From Streptomyces canus 299MFChir4.1 (GTDB lineage Bacteria; Actinomycetota; Actinomycetes; Streptomycetales; Streptomycetaceae), in contig NZ_KB911626.1 of assembly GCF_000383615.1 (NCBI RefSeq), forward strand, positions 1-52,256: a stretch of DNA of 52,256 nt, in the 5' to 3' direction. Shown one piece after another: positions 18,519 through 26,602 of the stretch (the first letter of the stretch is position 1; each line of letters starts with the position of its first letter). Both the position numbers and the translations under genes were made by a program. The notes beneath the pieces were generated by a model. That model was not told the origin of the DNA and did not search any database. It saw only the letters and a program-made list of their open reading frames with translations.

Positions 18519-18770
18519 ATGGTGGATCCCGAGGTGACCGAGCGGATCGCAGTACGCCGCGTGGAGTTGGACGATTTGGAAGAACAGCTGGTCAAGCAGT
18601 TAGCGGAGGTACGGGCCGAGCGCGATGACCTCGCCGCGGCCGAGCGGGTGCTGACCCGGATGAGCGAGCAGATCGCCGCGGCACGGGCCGCGGCGGCGCC
18701 GGCTGCCGCACAGGTGGGTGGGAAAGTGATGCTGCTGATCCCGCACCCCCGGAGGTCACCGGGCCTCTGA
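18519..18770 (+). CDS. Small coiled-coil protein, unknown function
   Basis: 83 residues. Residues 5-65 form one long amphipathic, heptad-like helix (VTERIAVRRVELDDLEEQLV; KQLAEVRAERDDLAAAERVL; TRMSEQIAAARAAAA), followed by QVGGKVMLLIPH. Similar short helical proteins are common beside transposon debris in Streptomyces. Here it ends abruptly and is followed 13 bp later by a transposase-like tail, so it may be the N-terminal part of a longer disrupted gene. ATG start at 18519; no strong ribosome binding site. Confidence 0.45.
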   Translation: MVDPEVTERIAVRRVELDDLEEQLVKQLAEVRAERDDLAAAERVLTRMSEQIAAARAAAAPAAAQVGGKVMLLIPHPRRSPGL

Positions 18771-18783
18771 GGCAGTTCACGAT

Positions 18784-18963
18784 CGCCACCTCCCACCACG
18801 CAACCACGGCGTGCAGACCCGGGCCCTGCACGCCTACCTGCGCTGGCGCAACGCCAACGCCCGCCACCCGGGCGTCCTGGTCGCCGAACGCAAGGAACGC
18901 GCCCGCATCCGCAGCGAGAAGGGCATCCGCTGGGGCGGACGCTCCCTCGCCGCCGCGGCCTGA
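18784..18963 (+). pseudogene. C-terminal fragment, probably transposase-related
   Basis: Frame ending at TGA 18961-18963 reads NHGVQTRALHAYLRWRNANA, RHPGVLVAERKERARIRSEK, GIRWGGRSLAAAA. It is rich in Arg with a clear helical pattern and lacks a start. It resembles C-terminal tails found in actinobacterial transposase-associated proteins, but I cannot name the family. It may belong with the coiled-coil fragment at 18519, joined by a frameshift near 18775. Confidence 0.35.
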
Positions 18964-18994
18964 ACGACCCGGCGAACCCCATGCGCTCACAGCA

Positions 18995-19423
18995 CTAGCC
19001 AGCCGAACCGACCAAGGTCTCGAAGCCTGAGCTGTCGCAGTAAGACACTGCACGACCCTCAGCCCCGATGTCGCCTCCGACCGCGTTGACAGTGTCATCG
19101 AGGATGTCGGTGCCACCGTGTTCCAGGCCTGCCCGGTCAAGCCTTTTCGAGGCCTCGATGACCGCATGCCCTGCCGATTCGGTGTTGTCGAACTCGGGCG
19201 ACTGGACACTCTGTCCGTCACCGGCATCGTCGTCTGGCTCGCCGGTTGTCGTGGCGTGCGCCGTGTCCTGCCAGGACCCCAGCTTGGTGCAGTAATCCCG
19301 TTGTCGCTCCTTGGCCTGCGCTGGGTCGTCCGACGAACAACTGCTCATCAGGACAGCGGCGACGACAACGACCGCTGCTCGCCCGACTGCTCGTGTAATC
19401 CCACTGCTGTGCTGCAAGGACAT
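18995..19423 (-). CDS. Putative secreted lipoprotein, unknown function
   Basis: 142 aa with a signal sequence (TRAVGRAAVVVVAAVLMSSC) and a lipobox-like LMSSC, followed by SSDDPAQAKERQRDYCTKLG. Two further Cys (DYC and SYC near the end) could form a disulfide in the mature protein. It is anchored outside the membrane if lipidated. The ATG at 19423 is only 2-3 nt from ggggagg; the TTG two codons later has better spacing (8 nt) and may be the true start. No family recognised. Genes of this size and layout are common single-copy Streptomyces lipoproteins. Confidence 0.65.
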   Translation of the reverse strand: MSLQHSSGITRAVGRAAVVVVAAVLMSSCSSDDPAQAKERQRDYCTKLGSWQDTAHATTTGEPDDDAGDGQSVQSPEFDNTESAGHAVIEASKRLDRAGLEHGGTDILDDTVNAVGGDIGAEGRAVSYCDSSGFETLVGSAG

Positions 19424-19737
19424 GCCCTCCCCGAAACTGCCGCCACAGAGTATGGATCAGGAAGGTGTCACCCTGCGCCGATCTCCAAGCATCATCAGCA
19501 CCGGATCGGCGAGGAGTTGAGCAGTGCACGGTCAACCGGCGAACCTAATTCGTTCTCAACGGCCCACACAGAGCGGTTGTCGCTCCAGCGGGCTGTTCGA
19601 GTACGGGGCTGCGATGCCTCCGGCGAACCGGGTTCATTGAGACCTCCGCATAGAGCGGCGTGCAGTTCCCGTGCTCGTGGTGGTGGTCTCGTGGGCGTCG
19701 GACGGATTCCTACACGAAGCCTGGCGTGAGGAGCCTT

Positions 19738-19765
19738 GAGCGAAGAGCGAAGAGCGAAGAGCGAA
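19738..19765. repeat. Four perfect tandem copies of gagcgaa
   Basis: 7-bp units at 19738, 19745, 19752 and 19759 in non-coding DNA beside an IS remnant. A simple repeat, probably from replication slippage. Confidence 0.9.
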
Positions 19766-19837
19766 GCGCTCGCGCCTGTGTGACCGCCGCCACCCCAAGC
19801 CGTGCTTGCTCGTTGACGTTGGTGGTGCGAGCCTGCT

Positions 19838-20011
19838 GCGGTCCAGACGCGGGGCGCTGGCGGCGAGCAGGTGGATCATCTCGTCGCGCCAGCGGCGGAC
19901 GGTGGATTCGGCGACGTTGTTTCCGCCGGCCATGTCGGCCAGGCGCTGGTCGTGGCGGAGCATGGCCAGGACGATCACTGCCCAGCGCTGCTCGGCGACG
20001 TTTCGTCGGGC
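19838..20011 (-). pseudogene. Transposase N-terminal remnant (HARBI1-like IS5-group family)
   Basis: Reads RRNVAEQRWAVIVLAMLRHD, QRLADMAGGNNVAESTVRRW, RDEMIHLLAASAPRLDR. This is the N-terminal helix-turn-helix part of a common actinobacterial DDE transposase family. The reading frame turns to nonsense immediately after APRLDR, so the catalytic domain is gone. The C-terminal part of what appears to be the same family is found at 39820-40024 on the opposite strand. Confidence 0.7.
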
Positions 20012-20075
20012 GCTCCTCGTGCTTTCGGGTTGTGATGCCTGCCTATCTCTCCTCCCGCGATGTGCGGCGGACGCA

Positions 20076-20537
20076 TCAGTCGGACGATAGGCAGGCCAAC
20101 CGGGCGCCGACCAGTCCAGGGGAGTCCGTCTTCCGCATGCCGCAGGATGCGAAGAAGGCCATGCGCCCTTCGTACCCGGATTCTTGCGGATCCGGGTAGA
20201 GCACCAGGCTGTCCACGTGCGCCGCCCGGGCGTCGACGACGAATTTTCGCACGAGCGCGGTGGCGACACCCCGGCGCCGGAAGCGTGAGGAGACGACCAG
20301 CTTCATGATGCGTGCTCTCGGGGCTGGGTATCCTCCGCCGGGCTCGCTCATGTCCACGAAGGTCCCCTCGAGGAAGCCCACAACGTCGGTGTCTGTCAGG
20401 GCGACGTAGAGCTTCTCGTAGGGGCGATACCTGTGGTCGATCAGGCTCAGCGCATCGTGCGTGCATTCCTCAGCGACGAGCAGGGCACGCAGCCCAGCGT
20501 CATGGGCGTCGTCCAGCTCGATGACCTTCGCAATCAT
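20076..20537 (-). CDS. GNAT-family N-acetyltransferase
   Basis: 153-aa acetyltransferase. The acetyl-CoA-binding motif A is MKLVVSSRFRRRGVATALVR (R/Q-x-x-G-x-A), preceded by the beta-strand region LYVALTDTDVVGFLEGTFVD and followed by VDSLVLYPDPQESG and AFFASCGMRKTD. I use the second Met (20537, MIAKVIELDD). No ribosome binding site is visible for either candidate, so the message may be leaderless. Acceptor substrate unknown; it could be a small metabolite, antibiotic or protein terminus. Confidence 0.82.
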   Translation of the reverse strand: MIAKVIELDDAHDAGLRALLVAEECTHDALSLIDHRYRPYEKLYVALTDTDVVGFLEGTFVDMSEPGGGYPAPRARIMKLVVSSRFRRRGVATALVRKFVVDARAAHVDSLVLYPDPQESGYEGRMAFFASCGMRKTDSPGLVGARLACLSSD

Positions 20538-21200
20538 GTGCGTCACGGTAGAGCAACGAGCGATCAAGTCGCACTTGCCAGTGCTGGAGTTGGCTCATGC
20601 TGGCGTGAGGAGGGCGGGTTACGTTGCAGTGAGCAAATCGTTCAGGCGGCGTGGGTGAAGACGAGGTGGCGGAGACGGAGCATGTGCGGCCGGTCGACGG
20701 CGTCGGCTTCGATCAGGTCGACAGCGAACGCCTGGAGAAGACGCCACAGTGGACGGCCCGCGGATCCTCGTGTCAGGAGCCATGTGTGGGAACGTGGAGC
20801 ACCGGCCCGCGACAGCGACCTCGCCGCAGACTTCGTCAATGAACTTGAGGGACTCACACATCAGCAGGTCATCGGCGTGTTGGAGCGGGTATGCCAGCGA
20901 GTCACCGACCCGCGAGAACCCGTAGGGCGACCTGTATCCGTGTGGCGAAAGCCGCCCCCGGATCGGCGAAAGCTGCCCCCGGGCCCCGAGTCTCTTTGCT
21001 CAGCCGGACAACCGGGAAGATGAACGTACCGTCTCGCCGTGAGCCTGCCGAGAGCATGGGGCCTCTGCGGCCCATGACTGCCCGGTGCCGTGGGCGGCGC
21101 GCCCCGGCTCCTCCCCTCACGCCGCGGAAGGTTCCAGGCTATATGTCTGGCCTGCCGGACATGGCGATGCGATGCTCGTGCGGGACGCTCACCCGCCGCC

Positions 21201-21236
21201 TTGTCAGTGCGAAGCGGGCGGATGTATAACGTTGTA
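21201..21236 (+). promoter_or_regulatory. Promoter with overlapping LacI-type operator upstream of lacI-2
   Basis: ttgtca (21201-21206), an 18-bp spacer and tataac (21225-21230) form a plausible housekeeping promoter. The -10 lies inside tataacgttgta (21225-21236), a palindrome with 5 of 6 pairs matching. Its half-sites resemble those upstream of both sugar transport operons. This fits autoregulation of the LacI regulator that starts at 21345. Between 20538 and 21200 I see no supported gene. Confidence 0.6.
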
Positions 21237-21344
21237 AAAGCCGCCGTGGCAAGAGCCAGAGCTGGCACTCGACGCCAAGCGCATCGTACGGACACCGTGC
21301 CCGGCCCCGACCGCCCGAGCCGAGCCGCTTTGAAGGGGAATGCC

Positions 21345-22415
21345 GTGCGGGTCAGCCTCAAGGACGTCGCCGCCCACGCGGGGGTCTCGATCAAGACCGT
21401 CTCGAACGTGGTCAACAACTACCAGCACGTCACTCCCGCGATGCGCGAACGCGTCCAGCGGTCGATCGACGTACTCGGCTACCGCCCCAATCTGGCCGCC
21501 CGGCACCTGCGCAAGGGCCGTACGGGCATGATCGCACTGGCCCTGCCCGAACTCGGCAACCCCTACTTCGCCGAACTCGCGGCCGCGGTCATCAACGCCG
21601 CCGCCGCCCATGACTACATCGTGCTGCTCGACCACACCGGCGGACGCCGTGAGCAGGAGCTGCTGGTCAGCCAGGGGTTCCGCGCACGCGTGATCGACGG
21701 ACTGATCCTGAGTCCTATCGAGTTGGAGACCGAGGATCTGCGCGACCGGGCGGAGAGCGTTCCACTGGTGCTGCTGGGAGAGCGGGACTATGACCTGCCG
21801 TACGACCACATCGCCATCGACAATGTCGCCGCGGCCCGCGCCGCCGTCCGGCACCTGATTGCTCTCGGGCGCCGGGAAGTGGCCTTCATCGGTGCCCGTC
21901 GCGGCCGCAGTGAGCCCGCCCAGCTGCGGGTACGCGGCTGGCGGGAGGAACTCAGCGCCGCCGGACTCCCGGCAGACGACGGGCTGGTGGCCGCCACCGA
22001 CGGGTGGGGGCATGCCGACGGCGCGGCGGCCATGACGCGCATCCTTGATGCCGGCCGGCGCCCCGACGCGATCTTCGCGTACAACGACCCGATGGCCATC
22101 GGCGCGATGCGCGTCCTGCACCAGCGCGGACTGCGTGTTCCCGAGGACATCGCGGTCGTCGGCTTCGACGACGTGGTCGAAGGCCACTTCGGCGCGGTGT
22201 CGCTCACCTCCGTGTCGCCCGACAAAGAGGCCATCGGCCGGCTCGCCGTGGAGTCGGTGCTCGCCCGGCTGGGCGGCGCGGCACCCGAACCCCGCCGCGT
22301 CTGGGCGGGCTACCGCCTCGTCGAGCGGGAGAGCACCCTCGGACGCGAGGCGCCGGAGCACGGGGCCCAGGACCGATCGGTCGGGCCGCGGCCTGCGGGT
22401 CGGCCGGCACCCTGA
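21345..22415 (+). CDS. LacI-family transcriptional regulator 2 (sugar transporter regulator)
   Basis: 356-aa repressor. HTH VSLKDVAAHAGVSIKTVSNVVN with hinge LAARHLRKGRTG. The ligand domain shows MIALALPELGNPYFAEL, VIDGLILSPIELE, YDHIAIDNVAAARAAVRHLI, DAIFAYNDPMAIGAM and EDIAVVGFDD. The GTG at 21345 follows aagggga by 5 nt and starts exactly at the HTH. Its recognition helix (KTVSNV) matches that of LacI regulator 3, which fits their shared operator type. It reads towards the ABC operon beginning 497 bp downstream. Probable role: repressing furanose uptake until the ligand is bound. Confidence 0.92.
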   Translation: MRVSLKDVAAHAGVSIKTVSNVVNNYQHVTPAMRERVQRSIDVLGYRPNLAARHLRKGRTGMIALALPELGNPYFAELAAAVINAAAAHDYIVLLDHTGGRREQELLVSQGFRARVIDGLILSPIELETEDLRDRAESVPLVLLGERDYDLPYDHIAIDNVAAARAAVRHLIALGRREVAFIGARRGRSEPAQLRVRGWREELSAAGLPADDGLVAATDGWGHADGAAAMTRILDAGRRPDAIFAYNDPMAIGAMRVLHQRGLRVPEDIAVVGFDDVVEGHFGAVSLTSVSPDKEAIGRLAVESVLARLGGAAPEPRRVWAGYRLVERESTLGREAPEHGAQDRSVGPRPAGRPAP

Positions 22416-22777
22416 GACCCTCCGTCGGAACCTGTCCACGCTCTCCGTGCCCTTCGCCCCCGATCGGCGCGCTCCGGCCTGCGTCCGGCCCTTCGCGCGC
22501 GGGCTCGACATGGCCTGTGGGGACCCAGGCCCGAGGGCTCGCGGCACCGCCGGCCCCCGCCACCGGTGTGCCCCGCCCCTGACCTCCCGACAGTGCCGAC
22601 GGGGCGGGGCCGGGAAGCTCTTGGGCTCGCTCCCCGGGCACAGCCGTCGGCGGCAAACCTGCCAGGCCGTCTCGGCGTTCGCGGGTGGACAGCGGCTGTG
22701 CGAACGGCAGAGCGCCGGTAAGCGCTTCCCCGGTACCTCCGGTTTCTCACGATGCACGCAGGTGTGTGCACAGGGGG

Positions 22778-22807
22778 TTTACAGCATCCTTCCAACGATG
22801 TAAAAAC
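22778..22807 (+). promoter_or_regulatory. Operator/promoter module upstream of the YtfQ-like operon
   Basis: tttacag, 11 unmatched bases, then cgatgtaaaaac. The same 30-bp module with identical spacing lies at 42925-42954 before the second sugar transporter. The core tccaac|gatgta is an imperfect LacI-type palindrome, and the outer tttaca/tgtaaa pair is itself symmetrical. It may double as the promoter (tttaca as -35). A second perfect 8-bp palindrome, caacgttg, lies at 22825-22832. The start codon follows 105 bp downstream. Confidence 0.7.
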
Positions 22808-22912
22808 CTCTTGCGCGGGCCCGACAACGTTGCCCGCCAGGGGAGAAGCACCGTTTCCGTTCCTGGTTCAACTCCCCAGTTCCTTTTCGGCGTCACCCGG
22901 ATCGGGGTCCCC

Positions 22913-24007
22913 ATGCAGCGCACCACTCACCGTCCTCGTCTCCTCACCCGGCCCGGGGTCGTGGCCCTGGCCGCCGCGGTTGTCTTGACCGCCGGCGCCT
23001 GCGCCAAGTCGGAGGACGACGCCTCGAAGGACACCAAGCCCTCGGCCGCCGCGGGCGCGGAACAAAAGGCCGTCGCACCGAAGCCGGGCAGCAAGTCGTG
23101 CACCATCGACGCCTACGGCGCCGAGAAGTTGGACCTGACGAAGGCGACCGTGGGCTTCTCCCAATCGGAGAAGGAGGCGAACCCATTCCGCATCGCCGAG
23201 ACCCAGTCCATCAAGGACGAGGCGAAAAAGCGGGGCGTCAAGCTGCTGACGGCCAACGCCCAGTCGCAGTTCTCCAAGCAGATCAGCGACGTGCAGGACC
23301 TGCTCGCCAAGGGCGCCGACCTCCTGGTGATCGCCCCGCTCAACTCCGACGGCTGGGACCCGGTACTGCAGGCCGCCGCCGCCAAGAAGGTGCCCATCGT
23401 CACGATCGACCGCAAGATCAACGCCACCGCCTGCAAGGACTACGTGTCCTTCATCGCCTCCGACTTCGTCGAACAGGGCAAGCGGGCCGCCGACCAGATG
23501 ATCGAGGCCACGGGCGGCAAGGGCGAGGTCGCCATCCTCCTCGGCGCGGCCGGAAACAACGTCACCACCGAGCGCACCAAGGGCTTCAAGGAGCGGATCG
23601 CCGAGAAGGCGCCAGACCTGAAGGTGGTGTTCGAGCAGACCGGTGACTTCGCCCGCGAGAAGGGCCAGCAGGTCACCGAGCAGCTCATCCAGTCGAAGCC
23701 CGGCATCAAGGGCATCTACGCCGAGAACGACGAGATGGGCCTCGGCGCGGTGGCCGCGCTCAAGGGCGCAGGCAAGAAGGCCGGCGACGTCAAGATCGTG
23801 ACGGTCGACGGTACCCGCAACGCCGTCCAGGGCATCGTGGACGGCTGGATCAGCGGCGTCATCGAGTCCAACCCCCGGTTCGGCCCGCTGGCGTTCCAGA
23901 CGCTGGACACCTTCACCAAGGGTGAGGCAGTGCCGCAGGACGTCATCATCCAGGACAGCGCCTACGCCGCGGACAACGCGAAGGCGGAGATCGGCAAGGC
24001 CTACTGA
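22913..24007 (+). CDS. Sugar ABC transporter substrate-binding lipoprotein, YtfQ-like
   Basis: 364-aa lipoprotein: n-region RPRLLTRPGV, hydrophobic core, lipobox LTAGAC. The mature domain matches the periplasmic-binding family I of galactofuranose/arabinose systems such as E. coli YtfQ: VGFSQSEKEANPFRIAETQS, ANAQSQFSKQISDVQDLLAK, GADLLVIAPLNSDGWDPVLQ, IDRKINATACKDYVSFIASD, VDGTRNAVQGIVDGW. Expected ligand is a monosaccharide, plausibly in furanose form. ATG at 22913 has only a weak gggg upstream. First gene of a four-gene transport operon; a hairpin after its stop would favour higher expression of the binding protein than of the channel. Confidence 0.9.
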   Translation: MQRTTHRPRLLTRPGVVALAAAVVLTAGACAKSEDDASKDTKPSAAAGAEQKAVAPKPGSKSCTIDAYGAEKLDLTKATVGFSQSEKEANPFRIAETQSIKDEAKKRGVKLLTANAQSQFSKQISDVQDLLAKGADLLVIAPLNSDGWDPVLQAAAAKKVPIVTIDRKINATACKDYVSFIASDFVEQGKRAADQMIEATGGKGEVAILLGAAGNNVTTERTKGFKERIAEKAPDLKVVFEQTGDFAREKGQQVTEQLIQSKPGIKGIYAENDEMGLGAVAALKGAGKKAGDVKIVTVDGTRNAVQGIVDGWISGVIESNPRFGPLAFQTLDTFTKGEAVPQDVIIQDSAYAADNAKAEIGKAY

Positions 24008-24012
24008 TCTTC

Positions 24013-24044
24013 CGGTGGGGGCCCGGGCACCCGTGCCCCCACCG
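24013..24044 (+). terminator. Intercistronic attenuating hairpin
   Basis: 10-bp perfect stem cggtgggggc/gcccccaccg in the 83-bp gap between binding protein and ATPase genes. This is a typical position for partial termination or message stabilisation that raises binding-protein output. Confidence 0.6.
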
Positions 24045-24090
24045 CCTTCCCGGCACCACGTTCCGCACCCTTCTCTCCCTGGAGGCACAG

Positions 24091-25647
24091 GTGGCACCCC
24101 CCGCCGAAGTCCTCGCCGTCCGCGGACTGAGCAAGAGCTTTCCCGGCGTCCGGGCACTGGACGATGTGGACCTCACCCTGCACGCCGGCGAGGTCCACGC
24201 GCTGATCGGCGAGAACGGCGCCGGCAAGTCGACCCTCATCAAGCTCCTCACCGGCGTGTACCGCCCCGACGCGGGCGAGATCACCTTCCAGGGTCACGCG
24301 GTCTCCTTCGGCACACCACTGGAGGCGCAGAAGGCGGGCATCTCGACCATCTACCAAGAGGTCAACCTGATCCCGTTGCTCAGCGTGGCCCGCAACCTCT
24401 TCCTGGGCCGCGAACCACGTAACCGCTTCGGCGTGCTGGACCTCGCCCGGATGAACCGGGAGGCCGAGGACACCCTGCGCGGCTACGGCGTCCAGGTGGA
24501 CGTGCGCCGGCCGTTGCGCACCCTGGGTGTCGGTGCCCAGCAGATGGTGGGCCTGGCCCGCGCCGTGGCCACCGACGCGCGCGTCGTCATCATGGACGAG
24601 CCGACATCCTCGCTCGAACCACGCGAGGTCGAAACCCTGTTCTCGGTGATCCGTCGCCTGCGCGACGCGGGGATCGCCGTCGTCTACGTCAGCCACCGCC
24701 TCGACGAGCTGTACGCCGTGTGCAGCACGGTCACCGTGCTCCGCGACGGCCGGCGCGTCCACCACGGCAGCCTGGCCGACCTGGACCGTCTCGCCCTGGT
24801 GTCCACGATGCTCGGCCGGGACCTGGGGGAGGTCCGCGAGGAGGGCCTCACCAAGTTCACCGGTGATCACCAGAGCGCCGGCTCCGAACCTGTGCTGGAC
24901 GCGGCGGATTTGACCGTGCCGCACAAGCTGCACGGGGTGTCCCTGAGCATCCGGCCCGGCGAGGTCGTCGGGCTGGGCGGGCTGCTCGGCTCCGGACGCA
25001 CCGAGACGGCGAAGGCCATCTCCGGCGCCCTGCCGGTCCGTTCGGGCCGCGTCACGGTCGCCGGAGTGCCGCTGCGCGGCGGTTCCGCGCCGGCCGCCAT
25101 CCGTGCGGGCATCAGCCTGCTGCCGGAGGACCGTAAGAGCGAGGGCATCGTCCCCGGGCTGTCGGTCCGGGAGAACATCGCGCTCGCTGTTCTGCCCCGC
25201 CTGTCCCGCTTCGGCCTCGTCTCCGAGGCCCGCGTCGACAGCGTCGTCGACACGTTCATGAAGCGGCTGCGCATCAAGGCGTCCTCACCGCACCAGAAGG
25301 TGGGCGAACTGTCGGGCGGCAACCAGCAGAAGGTGCTGCTCGCCCGCTGGCTCGCCATGAACCCCAAAGTGCTGCTGCTCGACGAGCCCACCCGCGGCAT
25401 CGACGTCGGCGCCAAGGCGGAGGTGCAGAAACTCGTGGACGAACTGGCCGCGGACGGGCTGGGCGTCCTGCTCATCTCCTCCGACCTGGAGGAACTGATC
25501 GAAGGGTCCGACCGGGTGGTCGTGCTGAAGGACGGCGCCGTCGTCGGCGAACTCACCGGGGACGACGTCACCGAGGAGAGGCTCATGCGCACCATCGCCG
25601 GTGACACCCTGGCGGAACCCGTCAAGGAGGTGACGAGCGATGGCTGA
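24091..25647 (+). CDS. Sugar ABC transporter ATPase with two nucleotide-binding domains, YtfR-like
   Basis: 518-aa fused double ATPase of the CUT2 monosaccharide class. The first domain is complete apart from its signature: Walker A GENGAGKSTLI, Q-loop YQEVNLIPL, Walker B VVIMDEPTSSLE, H-loop VSHRL, but LGVGAQQMV instead of LSGGQ. The second has a degenerate Walker A (GGLLGSGRTETAKAI), LSGGNQQKV and VLLLDEPTRGID. This asymmetry is normal for the family. GTG start with ggagg 5 nt upstream. Its last codons overlap the first permease gene by 8 nt, so translation is coupled. Confidence 0.93.
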   Translation: MAPPAEVLAVRGLSKSFPGVRALDDVDLTLHAGEVHALIGENGAGKSTLIKLLTGVYRPDAGEITFQGHAVSFGTPLEAQKAGISTIYQEVNLIPLLSVARNLFLGREPRNRFGVLDLARMNREAEDTLRGYGVQVDVRRPLRTLGVGAQQMVGLARAVATDARVVIMDEPTSSLEPREVETLFSVIRRLRDAGIAVVYVSHRLDELYAVCSTVTVLRDGRRVHHGSLADLDRLALVSTMLGRDLGEVREEGLTKFTGDHQSAGSEPVLDAADLTVPHKLHGVSLSIRPGEVVGLGGLLGSGRTETAKAISGALPVRSGRVTVAGVPLRGGSAPAAIRAGISLLPEDRKSEGIVPGLSVRENIALAVLPRLSRFGLVSEARVDSVVDTFMKRLRIKASSPHQKVGELSGGNQQKVLLARWLAMNPKVLLLDEPTRGIDVGAKAEVQKLVDELAADGLGVLLISSDLEELIEGSDRVVVLKDGAVVGELTGDDVTEERLMRTIAGDTLAEPVKEVTSDG

Positions 25648-26602
25648 GGCCACCTTGCGCACCGCCCCGCTGGACAAGACCCGTGTGCTCCAGTGGCTCC
25701 AGACGTACGGCGTCTACGCAGGCGTCGCCGTCCTGCTCGTCGTCAACATCGTCATCACCCCGCACTTCCTCTCCGCGGAGAACTTCCGCACCCAGGCGGT
25801 GCAGGTCGCCCCCGTCATCATCGTCGCCCTCGGCATGGCCCTGGTCATCGGCACCGAAGGCGTCGACCTGTCCGTCGGCGCCGTCATGGCGCTGGCGGCG
25901 TCCGTCACGGCGCTCTACCTCGGCTACGGGCTGCTGCCCGCGCTGCTCGTGGTCGCGCTGTTCGCCGCCGCCGTCGGACTGGCCAACGGCGCGCTCGTCG
26001 CGCTCGTCGGCGTGCAGCCCATCGTGGCCACCCTGGCACTCATGGTCGGCGGCCGCGGCATCGCCCTGGTGCTGCTGCCCCAGTTGGAGGACCTGCGCAA
26101 CCCCGCCCTGGCCTCCCTGGGTTCAGGCGACATCCTCGGCATCCCCTACCTCATCCTGATCGCCACGGTCCTGGCCCTGCTGGTGGCCTTCGTGGTGCGC
26201 CGCACCACCTTCGGCCGTCAGCTCCTCGCCATCGGCGACAGCCGGCCCGCGGCCCAGCTCGCCGGTCTGCCGGTGCGCCGCGTACTGATCATCGTGTATA
26301 CCGTGTGCGCGCTGCTCGCGTCCGTGGCCGGTGTGCTGGCCACCGCCCGTCTCCAGGCCAGCGACCCGACCTCGCTCGGCAACCTGATGGAGCTCTCGGC
26401 GATCACGGCAGTCGTCGTCGGCGGCACACCGCTGACCGGTGGCCGGGTCAACATCGCCGGCACCGTGGCGGGAGCCGTCCTCATCCAGCTGCTCACCGCC
26501 ACCCTCATCAAGCACGATCTGCCGCCCTCCTGGACCCAGATCGCCCAGGCCATAGTGATCGTCGCCGCGGTGTACGCGGCACGGGGACGGGGGAAGCGAT
26601 GA
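25640..26602 (+). CDS. Sugar ABC transporter permease, YtfT-like
   Basis: 320-aa integral membrane protein of the BPD_transp_2 family with about eight to ten hydrophobic segments. Family signatures: VIIVALGMALVIGTEGVDLS followed by VGAVMALAAS, VQPIVATLALMVGGRGIALV, FGRQLLAIGDSRPAAQLAGL and ITAVVVGGTPLTGG. Forms the channel with the second permease. Starts within the end of the ATPase gene and overlaps the next permease start by 4 nt (ATGA). Order within the operon matches the ytfT position. Confidence 0.92.
   Translation: MAEATLRTAPLDKTRVLQWLQTYGVYAGVAVLLVVNIVITPHFLSAENFRTQAVQVAPVIIVALGMALVIGTEGVDLSVGAVMALAASVTALYLGYGLLPALLVVALFAAAVGLANGALVALVGVQPIVATLALMVGGRGIALVLLPQLEDLRNPALASLGSGDILGIPYLILIATVLALLVAFVVRRTTFGRQLLAIGDSRPAAQLAGLPVRRVLIIVYTVCALLASVAGVLATARLQASDPTSLGNLMELSAITAVVVGGTPLTGGRVNIAGTVAGAVLIQLLTATLIKHDLPPSWTQIAQAIVIVAAVYAARGRGKR

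Noticed and set aside
19738..19765. Tandem 7-bp repeats considered as a CRISPR or iteron array
   Set aside because: No spacers, units too short, no cas or rep gene nearby; a simple slippage repeat.
20640..20930. Short stretches that look like helical protein (minus strand GRPLWRLLQAFAVDLIEADA; plus strand FVNELEGLTHQQVIGVLERV)
   Set aside because: They overlap on opposite strands, lack starts, and match no family I can name; probably debris, not supportable as genes.
22868..24157. 429-codon minus-strand open frame
   Set aside because: Exact antisense of the YtfQ-like binding protein; repetitive Gly/Arg/Leu composition.
25693..26598. Long frame extending upstream of the second permease
   Set aside because: Shadow of the first permease; the real start is the ATG at 26599 overlapping the previous stop by 4 nt.
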